This document shows, in pieces, positions 1 to 7,690 of a stretch of 64,000 nucleotides of DNA (position 1 is its first letter; each line of letters begins with the position of its first letter). The notes under the pieces were generated by a model. The model was not told the origin of the DNA. It ran no database searches and saw only the letters and a program-made list of their open reading frames with translations. The translations under genes and the position numbers were made by a program. Location of the stretch: assembly GCA_963663395.1 (NCBI GenBank), contig OY760226.1, positions 5,766,001 through 5,830,000 on the forward strand, read 5' to 3'. The DNA is from Azophilus sp963663395 (GTDB lineage Bacteria; Pseudomonadota; Gammaproteobacteria; Pseudomonadales; Azotimanducaceae).

Positions 1-50
1 GGGCGGCGGTCGGACCGCACGACGGCAAGCGCCGGGGGTAGACGCTGACG

Positions 51-2477
51 ATGTCCCTCCCAACGGCCTATGCGGCCCTGTTCACGGGCACGATCTTTGC
101 CGGTGCGGTGCTGCTGTTCTGGATCCAGCCGCTGTTCACCAAGATGGCGCTGCCGCTGCTCGGCGGCTCACCCCTGGTGTGGAATACCGCCATGGTCTTC
201 TTTCAGGGCATGCTGCTCGCCGGGTACGCCTATGCGCACGGGTTGAGCCGGTGGCTCGGGGCGCGCGGCCAGCTCGTCGTTCACGCCGTCGTGCTCGGTG
301 CGGCGGCCCTGGCCCTGCCCATCGGCATCGGCGCGGACTGGCGGCCCGATTCCGGCACCCCGCCCGCGGCGTGGCTGATGGCGCTGTTGTTCGCCTCACT
401 CGGCGCGCCCTTTTTTGCGCTCGCGGCAACGGCGCCGCTCCTGCAGCGCTGGTTTTCGCTGGGCCGCCACCCCCACGCCGACGACCCGTACTTCCTGTAT
501 GCGGCCAGCAATGCGGGCAGCGTGGCGGTGCTGCTGGCGTTTCCGTTCGTCCTGGAACCGTTGTTGGCGACCGGTTCCCAGTCCGTCGCCTGGTCGTTCG
601 GGTTTCTGGTGCTTGCGGTCGGCATCGTTGCGTGCGGGGCGACCAACTGGCGCATCGAGTCACCGGCGGCGTGGGGCGGCAATCGCCCGTCCGGTAGCGT
701 TTTGAAAAAACCCGGACGCGCCGAGACGCCGGGAAGCGGCTCTTCCGGCTCGGCAATGGCTGGCGAATTCGACTCGGGAACGACTGCGCGTCCTCTCGGG
801 TCCACGCACGGTGAAGAGACCTCCTGGAGGCGGCGGGCGGCCTGGCTGGCTTACAGCGCGGTGCCCTCCGCGCTGCTGCTCGGCGTTACCGCCCACATCA
901 GCACCGACATCGCCTCCGCGCCGCTCCTGTGGGTGGTGCCGCTGGCGCTGTATCTGCTGAGTTTTGTCAATGCGTTCGCCCGCAAACCCCTCCTTCCCCA
1001 GTTGTTCGCCACCCGGGCCATGGCTTTCGCCCTCGTCCTGCTCGCCGCCGTGTTTCTGTGGCGGGAACCGGCAGGGATCTTTCTGCCCCTGCACCTCGGG
1101 GCCTTTTTCTGCGTTGCCCTGGCTTGCCACGCGGAACTCGCGCGGCGCCGTCCGCCTGCGTCGTCGCTTACGGAGTTCTACTTGTTCCTGTCGCTGGGCG
1201 GACTGCTGGGAGGAGTCTTCGTGGCGCTCGTCGCGCCACAGGTGTTCGACTCGGTACTGGAATACCCGCTGTGCCTCGCGCTCGCTGCGGCGCTGCTGCC
1301 AACCAAGGACTTGGGGGGGAAGCCTCGTTCTGCGTCCGATCAGCGGATTGGCGGGGAGGTAGACGAACCGGCCGTAACGAACGATTGTCGGGGAGTCGGC
1401 CATGGATGGGGTGTCGCGGGCGCCATCAGGCGCGGCGATCTCGTGGTGGCAGCGGCGATCGCCGTAGCGGTGCTTGGCGCAACGCCCCTGCTGAACTGGA
1501 TCGGCTTGCCGTTCCCGCGCATTGCCTACCCAGGCCTCTTGGCCCTGCTGGCGGTGTTCGCCCTCTCCCGGCAACGTCGCCCCCCCGCCTTCGCGTTGTG
1601 CATTGCGGCGCTGCTACTCGGCTCCGTTCGCCCGCCCTGGACCGACGACACCATCTGGTCGGGGCGCAGCTTCTTCGGGATCTACCGGGTGACTGAATCG
1701 GAAGATCCCGCGCGGCGAACCCTCATACATGGCACCACAAATCACGGTGGCCAGTGGATGCCGGGCGAGGGTGTCGTCAAACCGACCACCTACTACACGG
1801 CTTCCAGTCCCGCCGTCGAGATGCTTGGAAAAATCCGTGCGCGCTCGGGCGGGTTGCGGATCGGCGTTGTCGGGCTCGGCCCTGGTGCCCTCGCGTACTA
1901 CCGCCGCGCCGGCGAACAGTGGCGCTACTTTGAGATCGACCCACTGATCGCATGGCTGGCGACGGACAGCGGTTACTTTGAATTGATGCCGCGGCGGGCC
2001 CCGGCAATGCCAATTGTTCTGGGGGATGCGCGGCTCAGTCTGGCGCAGGAGCCCGACGGCCACTTCGACCTGCTGGTGCTGGACGCCTTTAGCTCAGACG
2101 CGATTCCGGCCCACCTGCTGACCCAGGAGGCGATTGCTCTTTACGCGAGCAAGTTGGGCCCCAATGGTGTGCTGCTTTTCCACACATCCAACCGCCTTCT
2201 CGATCTGGAACCCGTGCTAGCCGGTGCCGTCAGCGAGCTGAGTTTCGCAGCCAGGATGGGCCGCACCGCTCATGTCGACAAATCCGCCAATCCGACGGCG
2301 ACGTCATCCGCGTGGGTGGCCATGGCTACGGATGCAGCCGCGCTCGACGCTCTGGAACTCGGCGCCAACTGGGAACCGTTGGACCTATCCCGCCAGCAGC
2401 GATGGCGGGACGACTTCTCGAATCTGGTGGGCATCATTCTCTGGCGGGGTGCCCTTCGCGACAGCGATTCGCCGTGA
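51..2477 (+). CDS. Membrane-fused spermidine synthase-like protein
   Basis: This 808-residue protein joins a polytopic membrane part to a spermidine-synthase-like Rossmann domain, an arrangement known from fused MFS/spermidine synthase proteins. Hydrophobic segments run from residue 8 to about 200, again from about 265 to 425, and from about 470 to 520. The C-terminal third has the SAM/dcSAM-binding loop GLGPGAL near residue 607, an acidic EIDP shortly after, and the family signature LDAFSSDAIP near residue 676. The substrate is unknown; family members are often annotated as spermidine synthases without biochemical proof. Two polar linkers (about 200-265 and 425-465) rich in Gly, Ser and Arg interrupt the membrane part and look like low-complexity insertions. 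The gene stands alone ahead of the Tad locus. I am confident of the architecture, not of the reaction. Confidence 0.85.
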   Translation: MSLPTAYAALFTGTIFAGAVLLFWIQPLFTKMALPLLGGSPLVWNTAMVFFQGMLLAGYAYAHGLSRWLGARGQLVVHAVVLGAAALALPIGIGADWRPDSGTPPAAWLMALLFASLGAPFFALAATAPLLQRWFSLGRHPHADDPYFLYAASNAGSVAVLLAFPFVLEPLLATGSQSVAWSFGFLVLAVGIVACGATNWRIESPAAWGGNRPSGSVLKKPGRAETPGSGSSGSAMAGEFDSGTTARPLGSTHGEETSWRRRAAWLAYSAVPSALLLGVTAHISTDIASAPLLWVVPLALYLLSFVNAFARKPLLPQLFATRAMAFALVLLAAVFLWREPAGIFLPLHLGAFFCVALACHAELARRRPPASSLTEFYLFLSLGGLLGGVFVALVAPQVFDSVLEYPLCLALAAALLPTKDLGGKPRSASDQRIGGEVDEPAVTNDCRGVGHGWGVAGAIRRGDLVVAAAIAVAVLGATPLLNWIGLPFPRIAYPGLLALLAVFALSRQRRPPAFALCIAALLLGSVRPPWTDDTIWSGRSFFGIYRVTESEDPARRTLIHGTTNHGGQWMPGEGVVKPTTYYTASSPAVEMLGKIRARSGGLRIGVVGLGPGALAYYRRAGEQWRYFEIDPLIAWLATDSGYFELMPRRAPAMPIVLGDARLSLAQEPDGHFDLLVLDAFSSDAIPAHLLTQEAIALYASKLGPNGVLLFHTSNRLLDLEPVLAGAVSELSFAARMGRTAHVDKSANPTATSSAWVAMATDAAALDALELGANWEPLDLSRQQRWRDDFSNLVGIILWRGALRDSDSP

Positions 2478-2664
2478 ACGTTGCGCCAGAGAGGCATTAC
2501 GAATTTGAGCAGGATGTTCGCAGCAACGGTTGCCGCGAATTCAGGGTCCGACTTTCCCCCTCCCTGTGCACCGATTATTCGACGATTTACCAATCACTTG
2601 CTTGTGTGCTTCGGTTCCGCGCAGTGTCCGTAGCGCACTGGACAACGAAAGCGCGAATAAACGA

Positions 2665-2692
2665 TTGCGTGTCGGAGGCCAATGGCTATAAT
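2665..2692 (+). promoter_or_regulatory. Putative sigma-70 promoter for flp
   Basis: A perfect TATAAT lies at 2687-2692, with TTGCGT at 2665-2670 sixteen bases upstream as a weak -35. Transcription would begin near 2699, about 70 bases before the pilin start. The surrounding 2.5-3.1 kb is visibly more AT-rich than the rest of the window, which raises the chance of a random TATAAT. Confidence 0.45.
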
Positions 2693-2769
2693 TGGCACCG
2701 CTTGGCGGCGTCAGGTGCGGTCAGCTTCTTGCTGTGCGCGCGGGTTTTCAGTGATTTCAAGGAATGTCA

Positions 2770-2991
2770 ATGAAATTTATAGGTCACCAAGTGGGTCGTA
2801 TTCTCCGCTTCTTCCAAGACAAGACTGGCGTATCCGCAATTGAGTATGCGTTGATTGTCGTCGCTGTCGTCGGTGTCGTTGGAGCTGGCTTTGCAATATT
2901 GACTGATGAATTCGAAGATATCTTCGAAAGTGCACAAACAGAATTGAAAGAAGCATCAGAACTTACGCACGGAGATCCAGAAGATAAATGA
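2770..2991 (+). CDS. flp: Flp-family type IVb pilin
   Basis: This 73-residue protein is a prepilin of the Flp/Fap class, the main subunit of Tad pili. A short basic leader ends in DKTG, followed by the hydrophobic VSAIEYALIVVAVVG segment; the prepilin peptidase is expected to cut after this Gly, leaving the conserved Glu at position 5 of the mature protein. The tail is acidic and short. I prefer the ATG at 2770 because AAGGA at 2759-2763 is correctly spaced for it, while the in-frame ATG at 2764 lies almost on top of that site. The gene is AT-richer than its neighbours. The peptidase gene follows about 240 bases downstream. Confidence 0.9.
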   Translation: MKFIGHQVGRILRFFQDKTGVSAIEYALIVVAVVGVVGAGFAILTDEFEDIFESAQTELKEASELTHGDPEDK

Positions 2992-3230
2992 GGTCGGCGA
3001 TTTGCCTATGAGCGAAACAGAAAGTTCATTGGCAAAGTGGCCATCTGACTGTTGTGCATTGCATCATAGATCATAGGGTGCTCGATTCTCTACGCTTGAC
3101 GCCATTGGCTCTTTGGCAACAACAGCATCGTTCATCAGCGGATGTTCCGCCGTAACGCCGACACTTGTGGCTAACCGCGTCTCTCCGGCAGCGCCGGCCT
3201 CAGGCTGAAGTTAAGCGAGGTCGAGGTCCG

Positions 3231-3701
3231 GTGTCTGCGGCAGTGATTGGCGCTACCGCACTGTACACCGCGGCGGCATTAGCAGCGGTCGCGCTGTATA
3301 CGGACGCCATAAGCCGGGAAATCCCGAATTGGCTGGTGGCTAGCTTGGCGCTGGTGTGGGCGCTTGCGGTGTTGCTTACGCCCCAAGCGCTGAGCGCGTC
3401 TGCATGGGCCGCGCTCCTCTGCGCTTCCGGCACACTCACCGCTGGCTACCTAGTTCACCGACTGGGCTGGCTCGGCGGCGGCGACGGCAAGCTTATGGGT
3501 GCGCTGGCATTGTGGATTGGCCCATGGGAACTCGGGGGGTGGCTGCTGGGTGCGGCATTTTTGGGCTTGTGGCTTGTTTTGTTCGCGCTGGTGCGCCCGG
3601 ATGGCGATTTCTCCACCCGGGGTATCCCATTTGCTTGGGCAATCGCGCCCCCGGCGGCGGTGTTGCTGGTAGCCCGCGCTAATTCGCTGGTCGGCGTATG
3701 A
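3231..3701 (+). CDS. cpaA: Prepilin peptidase (CpaA/TadV, A24 family)
   Basis: This is an integral membrane aspartic protease that processes Flp pilin and pseudopilins. The protein is about 156 residues with roughly five hydrophobic segments. It shows the two A24 signatures, an Asp ahead of IPNW near residue 26 and GGGDGKL near residue 83; these two Asp residues are catalytic in the family. The GTG at 3231, preceded by purine-rich GAGGTCGAGG, gives the usual short N-terminus. An upstream ATG at 3165 would add 22 basic residues unlike the family. It sits between flp and cpaB, as in other Tad loci. Confidence 0.85.
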   Translation: MSAAVIGATALYTAAALAAVALYTDAISREIPNWLVASLALVWALAVLLTPQALSASAWAALLCASGTLTAGYLVHRLGWLGGGDGKLMGALALWIGPWELGGWLLGAAFLGLWLVLFALVRPDGDFSTRGIPFAWAIAPPAAVLLVARANSLVGV

Positions 3702-3727
3702 TGGCCTGAAACCACGGACGGTTCGCC

Positions 3728-4699
3728 ATGGATATCCGAGACCTTTGGGACGCGATCTCTTACCGGGGCCGAAGGATGGTCATTCCTGCGGTCGTCCTGC
3801 TGGCGCTTGGCGTTGCCGCCTGGATGGCCGCACAAAGCCTGTGGCGCGGCACCGAGCCCGACACACCTGCGGTAGCCGAGGCGCCGGCGGAAACCCCCAT
3901 CGAAGCCCCACCTGCGGTAGTCGAAGACTTGCCCGTCTTTCCGAAGCTGCTGGTTGCCAGCCGTGACATTCAGTCGGGCGTCATGCTGACCGCGGAACTG
4001 GTCGAATGGCGCGAATGGCGCGATCCGGTCGACTTGGACATGGCCATGCTACAGGACGTCCAGTCCATCGAGGCAATACTGGGGTCGGTGACGCGTAAGA
4101 CCCATGCCGCAGGCACGCCGATCGCCTGGGACGGCATCATCATGCCCGGCGGCCCCGGCTTCATCGGGGCCGTGCTGCGGCCGGAAATGCGCGCGGTGAC
4201 CATCGAGGTGGACCGCGCAACCACCACTGCCAGCATCATCTATCCGGGCGACCGGGTGGACGTGATTCTGGTTGCGGAGACCGGCGGCGGTCAGTCCGCG
4301 GCCCAGGCCATCGTGCGTGGCGCGCGCGTGCTGGCGGTGGGTTCCACCATCCTGTCGCTTGGCCGCTATCGAAGGCAGTCCATCATGGATGAAGTTACTT
4401 CGCTGAACGAAGGCACGCCGATCGCCGGCGACACTTTCACGCTTGAGGTGTCGCCCGTGGACGCGGAGCGCATCGCGCTGGCGTCCGGCACCGGTCGGCT
4501 CACTCTTGCCATGCGCAGTATCGCCGCATCGGCTCCCCAGGGCGGAACATCACCGCCGGTGCGTATTGGCGAAGTCCTGGTTGAACCCGACCCCAACTTG
4601 CCCCCGGTCGCATCGCCTGTGCGCATCATTCGCGGCGGCTCCGGCGACGAACTGGTGGGCGGCGGGCTCGGCCGGGACGACCTGGTTTCGGGATTATGA
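3728..4699 (+). CDS. cpaB: Flp pilus assembly protein CpaB/RcpC
   Basis: This 323-residue periplasmic protein is anchored by one N-terminal membrane segment (residues about 18-36), followed by a Pro/Ala-rich stretch. An SAF-like domain follows near residues 75-135, containing SRDIQSGVMLTAELVEW, and then the GDRVDVILV motif typical of CpaB at about residue 176. In Tad systems CpaB/RcpC works with the secretin channel at the outer membrane. The gene ends in ATGA, overlapping the start of cpaC by four bases, so the two are probably translationally coupled. Confidence 0.9.
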   Translation: MDIRDLWDAISYRGRRMVIPAVVLLALGVAAWMAAQSLWRGTEPDTPAVAEAPAETPIEAPPAVVEDLPVFPKLLVASRDIQSGVMLTAELVEWREWRDPVDLDMAMLQDVQSIEAILGSVTRKTHAAGTPIAWDGIIMPGGPGFIGAVLRPEMRAVTIEVDRATTTASIIYPGDRVDVILVAETGGGQSAAQAIVRGARVLAVGSTILSLGRYRRQSIMDEVTSLNEGTPIAGDTFTLEVSPVDAERIALASGTGRLTLAMRSIAASAPQGGTSPPVRIGEVLVEPDPNLPPVASPVRIIRGGSGDELVGGGLGRDDLVSGL

Positions 4700-6138
4700 G
4701 TCGGGTGGATCAGAAGTTGCCTTCGCGACGCCAGCTTGCATTCGCAGCCTGGTTGTTGTGCGGTGTACTGGTATCCGCCCAGGCAGCGACCATGCCCGCC
4801 GAACAATCCTTGCAGTTGACGCCGGGCAGCGCTGAGACCGTTGATTTCGAGGCGGACATTGGCACCGCACTCATCGCCAACCCGGAAACGGCGGATGTGG
4901 AGGCGCTGGACAACCGGACGCTCTTTGTGCTTGGCCGCCAAGCCGGCATCACCACCCTCAAGGTGCACGGCACTGCCGGCAATCTCCTGGCGGCGTATGT
5001 CGTTCAGGTGAATGCCCAGCCGGACCACGCCAAGGCCGTCGTTACGCACATCGCGGGCGATGCGGCCCCCATCGAAGTGTACTCGGTCGGCGAGACCCTG
5101 TTCGTCAGCGGCACGGCGGCGAGCCCGTCGCAGGCCGAGCAGGTTCTGCGCGGCATCCGGGCGGTGGCGGGCGACACGCCCGTCATCGACGCCATCCGCC
5201 TGGACGGCCCGGCCCAGGTCAATCTCGAAGTGCTCATCTCCGAAGTGTCGCGCAACGTCTCCCAGGCGCTCGGCATCGACTGGTCGGTGGACATCAACCC
5301 CTTCGAGCATCCCTTGCGCACGTGGGTCACCGGCACCGGCAGCAGGCTGGGTACGGGGGCGCTGCAGCTGGCCAACGTGCTCGAACAGACCGTTCAGTTC
5401 TACGCGTTGGGTCCGGATGGGTTGCCGCTCGAAGGTCAAGGGCAGTTTGCCAACGAGACCGCCGAACTCGGCGTGGTCAATCCGCAGCGCGGTGGCGACG
5501 GCGGCATCGTGCTGTCGCACTCGGAGCTCATCCAGAGCGAGAAGTACCGCGCCACGGTGTTTCTCGAAGCGCTTGCTGAAAACGGCCTCGCCGTCGTGCA
5601 CGCGCGGCCCAATCTCACCACGGTTAGCGGCCAGCCGGCGGAGTTCTTTTCCGGGCTGGAAATTCCGGTGCCCACCATCACCGACCGGGGCACCATCGGC
5701 ACCGAGTACCGGGAGACCGGCGTCAGCCTGAACTTCACCCCCACGGTGCTGGACAGCAGCCAAATCTCGCTGACGGTGGAACCGCGCATTCGCGAGATTG
5801 CGGCCGGCGGGGCGACCATTGCCGGCACCATCGTGCCCAACATCAACGAGCGCTCGGCGGCCACCACGGTGGAACTCGGCGATGGCGAGTCCATCGCCAT
5901 CGCGGGTCTCTACCGGCGCACCACGACCGGCACGAATTCCGGGGTGCCGCTGCTGAAAGACATTCCCCTGTGGGGCGCCCTCTTTCGCTCCTCGATCGAA
6001 CGGGAACAGTCGGTCGAGCTGATCATCGTGGTGACGCCGCGCATCGTCTCCGCCGCCCCGGCGCTCGCGTCCACGGCCGGCGTGGCGGGCCTGCCGGGCG
6101 CCTCCGCCCGGCAGCTCGCCAACGAGTTCTATTACTGA
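4696..6138 (+). CDS. cpaC: Type II/IV secretin CpaC/RcpA
   Basis: This is the outer-membrane channel of the Tad pilus, 480 residues long. A signal peptide covers about residues 1-31. The N-terminal pilus-secretin domain (about 35-105) is followed by a BON-like region (about 110-170). The secretin core lies at about 180-445, with the VPLLKDIPLWGALFR type motif near residue 420 and a closing beta strand ELIIVVTPRIV that is a secretin hallmark. The start overlaps cpaB by four bases. The following pseudopilin gene begins 14 bases after the stop, consistent with a single operon. Confidence 0.92.
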   Translation: MSRVDQKLPSRRQLAFAAWLLCGVLVSAQAATMPAEQSLQLTPGSAETVDFEADIGTALIANPETADVEALDNRTLFVLGRQAGITTLKVHGTAGNLLAAYVVQVNAQPDHAKAVVTHIAGDAAPIEVYSVGETLFVSGTAASPSQAEQVLRGIRAVAGDTPVIDAIRLDGPAQVNLEVLISEVSRNVSQALGIDWSVDINPFEHPLRTWVTGTGSRLGTGALQLANVLEQTVQFYALGPDGLPLEGQGQFANETAELGVVNPQRGGDGGIVLSHSELIQSEKYRATVFLEALAENGLAVVHARPNLTTVSGQPAEFFSGLEIPVPTITDRGTIGTEYRETGVSLNFTPTVLDSSQISLTVEPRIREIAAGGATIAGTIVPNINERSAATTVELGDGESIAIAGLYRRTTTGTNSGVPLLKDIPLWGALFRSSIEREQSVELIIVVTPRIVSAAPALASTAGVAGLPGASARQLANEFYY

Positions 6139-6152
6139 AACCGCTGCCGTCC

Positions 6153-6701
6153 ATGCCGGGTACAGCCAACAGCCTCAGTCGACGGGCGCCGTCCGCCCGT
6201 GCGCACGTCGGGGGCGTCATCGCCGTGGAGTTCGTGCTGGTGCTGATCGCCGCGCTGTTCTTTTTCATGCCGGTCGCGGAGTTCATGCGGCTTTCCCTGT
6301 TCGACCAGGTCCTGGCGGCGGCGACCCACCAGGCGGCGCGCGCGGCGGCGGCCGAACCGAACAACGCCGATCCGGGCAAGTGCCTGCAGGCGGTGGACGA
6401 TGCCTTCCAGGCCAATCGCCTTGCGAGTTGGCTGCTCGACCAGAACGACGACGGCGATGTCGGCGTTGCCGCCAATACGGCCTGGCCGAGCGGTGGGGAT
6501 GACGTCTTTGTCAGCCTGCTGGCGGACGACGACCTCTACGACGGCAGCGAATGGGAAGTCGCCGGGGCGTGCGGTGCCTCGGGCAGCTGGATCAAGCTTG
6601 AAACCCGCATCGTGGTGCAGCCCTGGTCCGGCCTCGTGCGGGCGCTGTGGCCCGACGGCGTGCGCCGGCAACGGCAGAGTTGGGCGCGCAATCAGGCCTG
6701 A
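6153..6701 (+). CDS. TadE-like pseudopilin
   Basis: This 182-residue protein has a basic N-terminus and then a TadE-type segment. The segment begins GGVIAVEFVLVLIAALFFF and holds the Glu expected at position 5 after prepilin-type cleavage. It continues into a helical stretch with AAATHQAARAAA. The rest is predicted periplasmic and has two Cys that could pair. I chose the ATG at 6153, 14 bases after the secretin stop, because the frame upstream of it lies inside the secretin gene. TadE-family proteins are minor pseudopilins needed for Flp pilus assembly. The downstream gene begins three bases after this stop. Confidence 0.8.
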   Translation: MPGTANSLSRRAPSARAHVGGVIAVEFVLVLIAALFFFMPVAEFMRLSLFDQVLAAATHQAARAAAAEPNNADPGKCLQAVDDAFQANRLASWLLDQNDDGDVGVAANTAWPSGGDDVFVSLLADDDLYDGSEWEVAGACGASGSWIKLETRIVVQPWSGLVRALWPDGVRRQRQSWARNQA

Positions 6702-6704
6702 GGG

Positions 6705-7670
6705 ATGTCGGTGCTGTCTACCCCCACGACTCGTTTTTTTTCCAGGTTTCCCGGAGCGCGAAGCGCCGGTTGCCGGAAAGTCGCCCGCCATCTCGACGCC
6801 GGAGGTCGGTGTCCGCTCGGTACCGGATTCGGCGGGCCGCTGGCCGTGTCCGCGCGACGCGCTGCTGGCGTGGCGCTGCCAAGCCAGAATGCAACAACAC
6901 GGCCCCGCGATCCCGGGAACCGCCCGAATTGCGGGGATGCCTGCCGCGGCTCCGCGAGCATCGAGTTCATCGCCCTGATACCGTTCGTGCTGGTGATGAC
7001 CGGATTCATCTGGGACCTGCGCGAATACGTCTCCTACCGCACGGATCTCGCGCGTGAGATGTACGTGGTGGCGGAAGTCATCGCCAGCGAAACCGGCCCC
7101 GATGCGGGCGACAGCCCCGTGGCGGCCGCCGTGAAACTGGCCGGCGAGAGCCTCGCGGGCGGCGGCGCCGGGCGCATCTCGGTCACGGTCGTGGTCCGGG
7201 GCGACCGCCGGGACGCCGCCGCGGGCAGCGCTCACGCGGACTGTGCGGACGAGAACAACTGGTGCCTGCCCAGGGTGATCGACGTGTGGCCGCCCGCGCC
7301 ACCGCACGCCGATGCGGGCAAGGGGACGTGGAGCGGCGGCGGCGACTGCGCCAACCACGAACCGCGCCGCCCGGCCGTCGGCAAACACTTTCCGTCCGAT
7401 ATGCCCGTGCTGCCCAACGAAGGCCGGCCGCCCGCGGACGGCGGGTCGCCGCCGGCGCACGATCGGTGGCTCAGCCGCAACATGAGGCAGCAGGAATGGT
7501 GGGTCCTGGTCGATACGTGTTTTCACGCCGACCCGGGGCTCTTCGGGAGCCTCGCGCTCCAGGGACTGCAGTTCTTCGACATCTCGGACAGCGCCTTCGT
7601 CATGGCCCGGCGCGCCGCCTGGGCGTCGGTACACGACTATCCCGACTGCAAGTGGTGTCCGTCCCGGTGA
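6705..7670 (+). CDS. TadE/TadF-like pseudopilin with long N-terminal extension
   Basis: This 321-residue protein has the pseudopilin signature SASIEFIALIPFVLVMTGF at about residues 84-102, again with the conserved Glu, followed by a helix and a Cys-containing periplasmic domain. Before that lie about 80 basic, low-complexity residues, much longer than a normal prepilin leader. Either the leader is truly extended or translation starts further in; no better start with a ribosome-binding site is obvious. It lies three bases after the previous gene and 20 bases before the TadG-like gene, so it belongs to the same operon. Confidence 0.7.
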   Translation: MSVLSTPTTRFFSRFPGARSAGCRKVARHLDAGGRCPLGTGFGGPLAVSARRAAGVALPSQNATTRPRDPGNRPNCGDACRGSASIEFIALIPFVLVMTGFIWDLREYVSYRTDLAREMYVVAEVIASETGPDAGDSPVAAAVKLAGESLAGGGAGRISVTVVVRGDRRDAAAGSAHADCADENNWCLPRVIDVWPPAPPHADAGKGTWSGGGDCANHEPRRPAVGKHFPSDMPVLPNEGRPPADGGSPPAHDRWLSRNMRQQEWWVLVDTCFHADPGLFGSLALQGLQFFDISDSAFVMARRAAWASVHDYPDCKWCPSR

Positions 7671-7690
7671 GCGGTCGGCGGAGACCAGGC

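Noticed and set aside
2690..2705. Possible sigma-54 promoter (TTGGCACCGCTTGG)
   Set aside because: It has the TGGCAC box but lacks the TTGC element at the required spacing; the TATAAT beside it is a better promoter.
7262..7690. N-terminal extension of the TadG-like gene
   Set aside because: It overlaps the pseudopilin gene in another frame, is Arg-rich, and has no ribosome-binding site; the ATG at 7691 is better.
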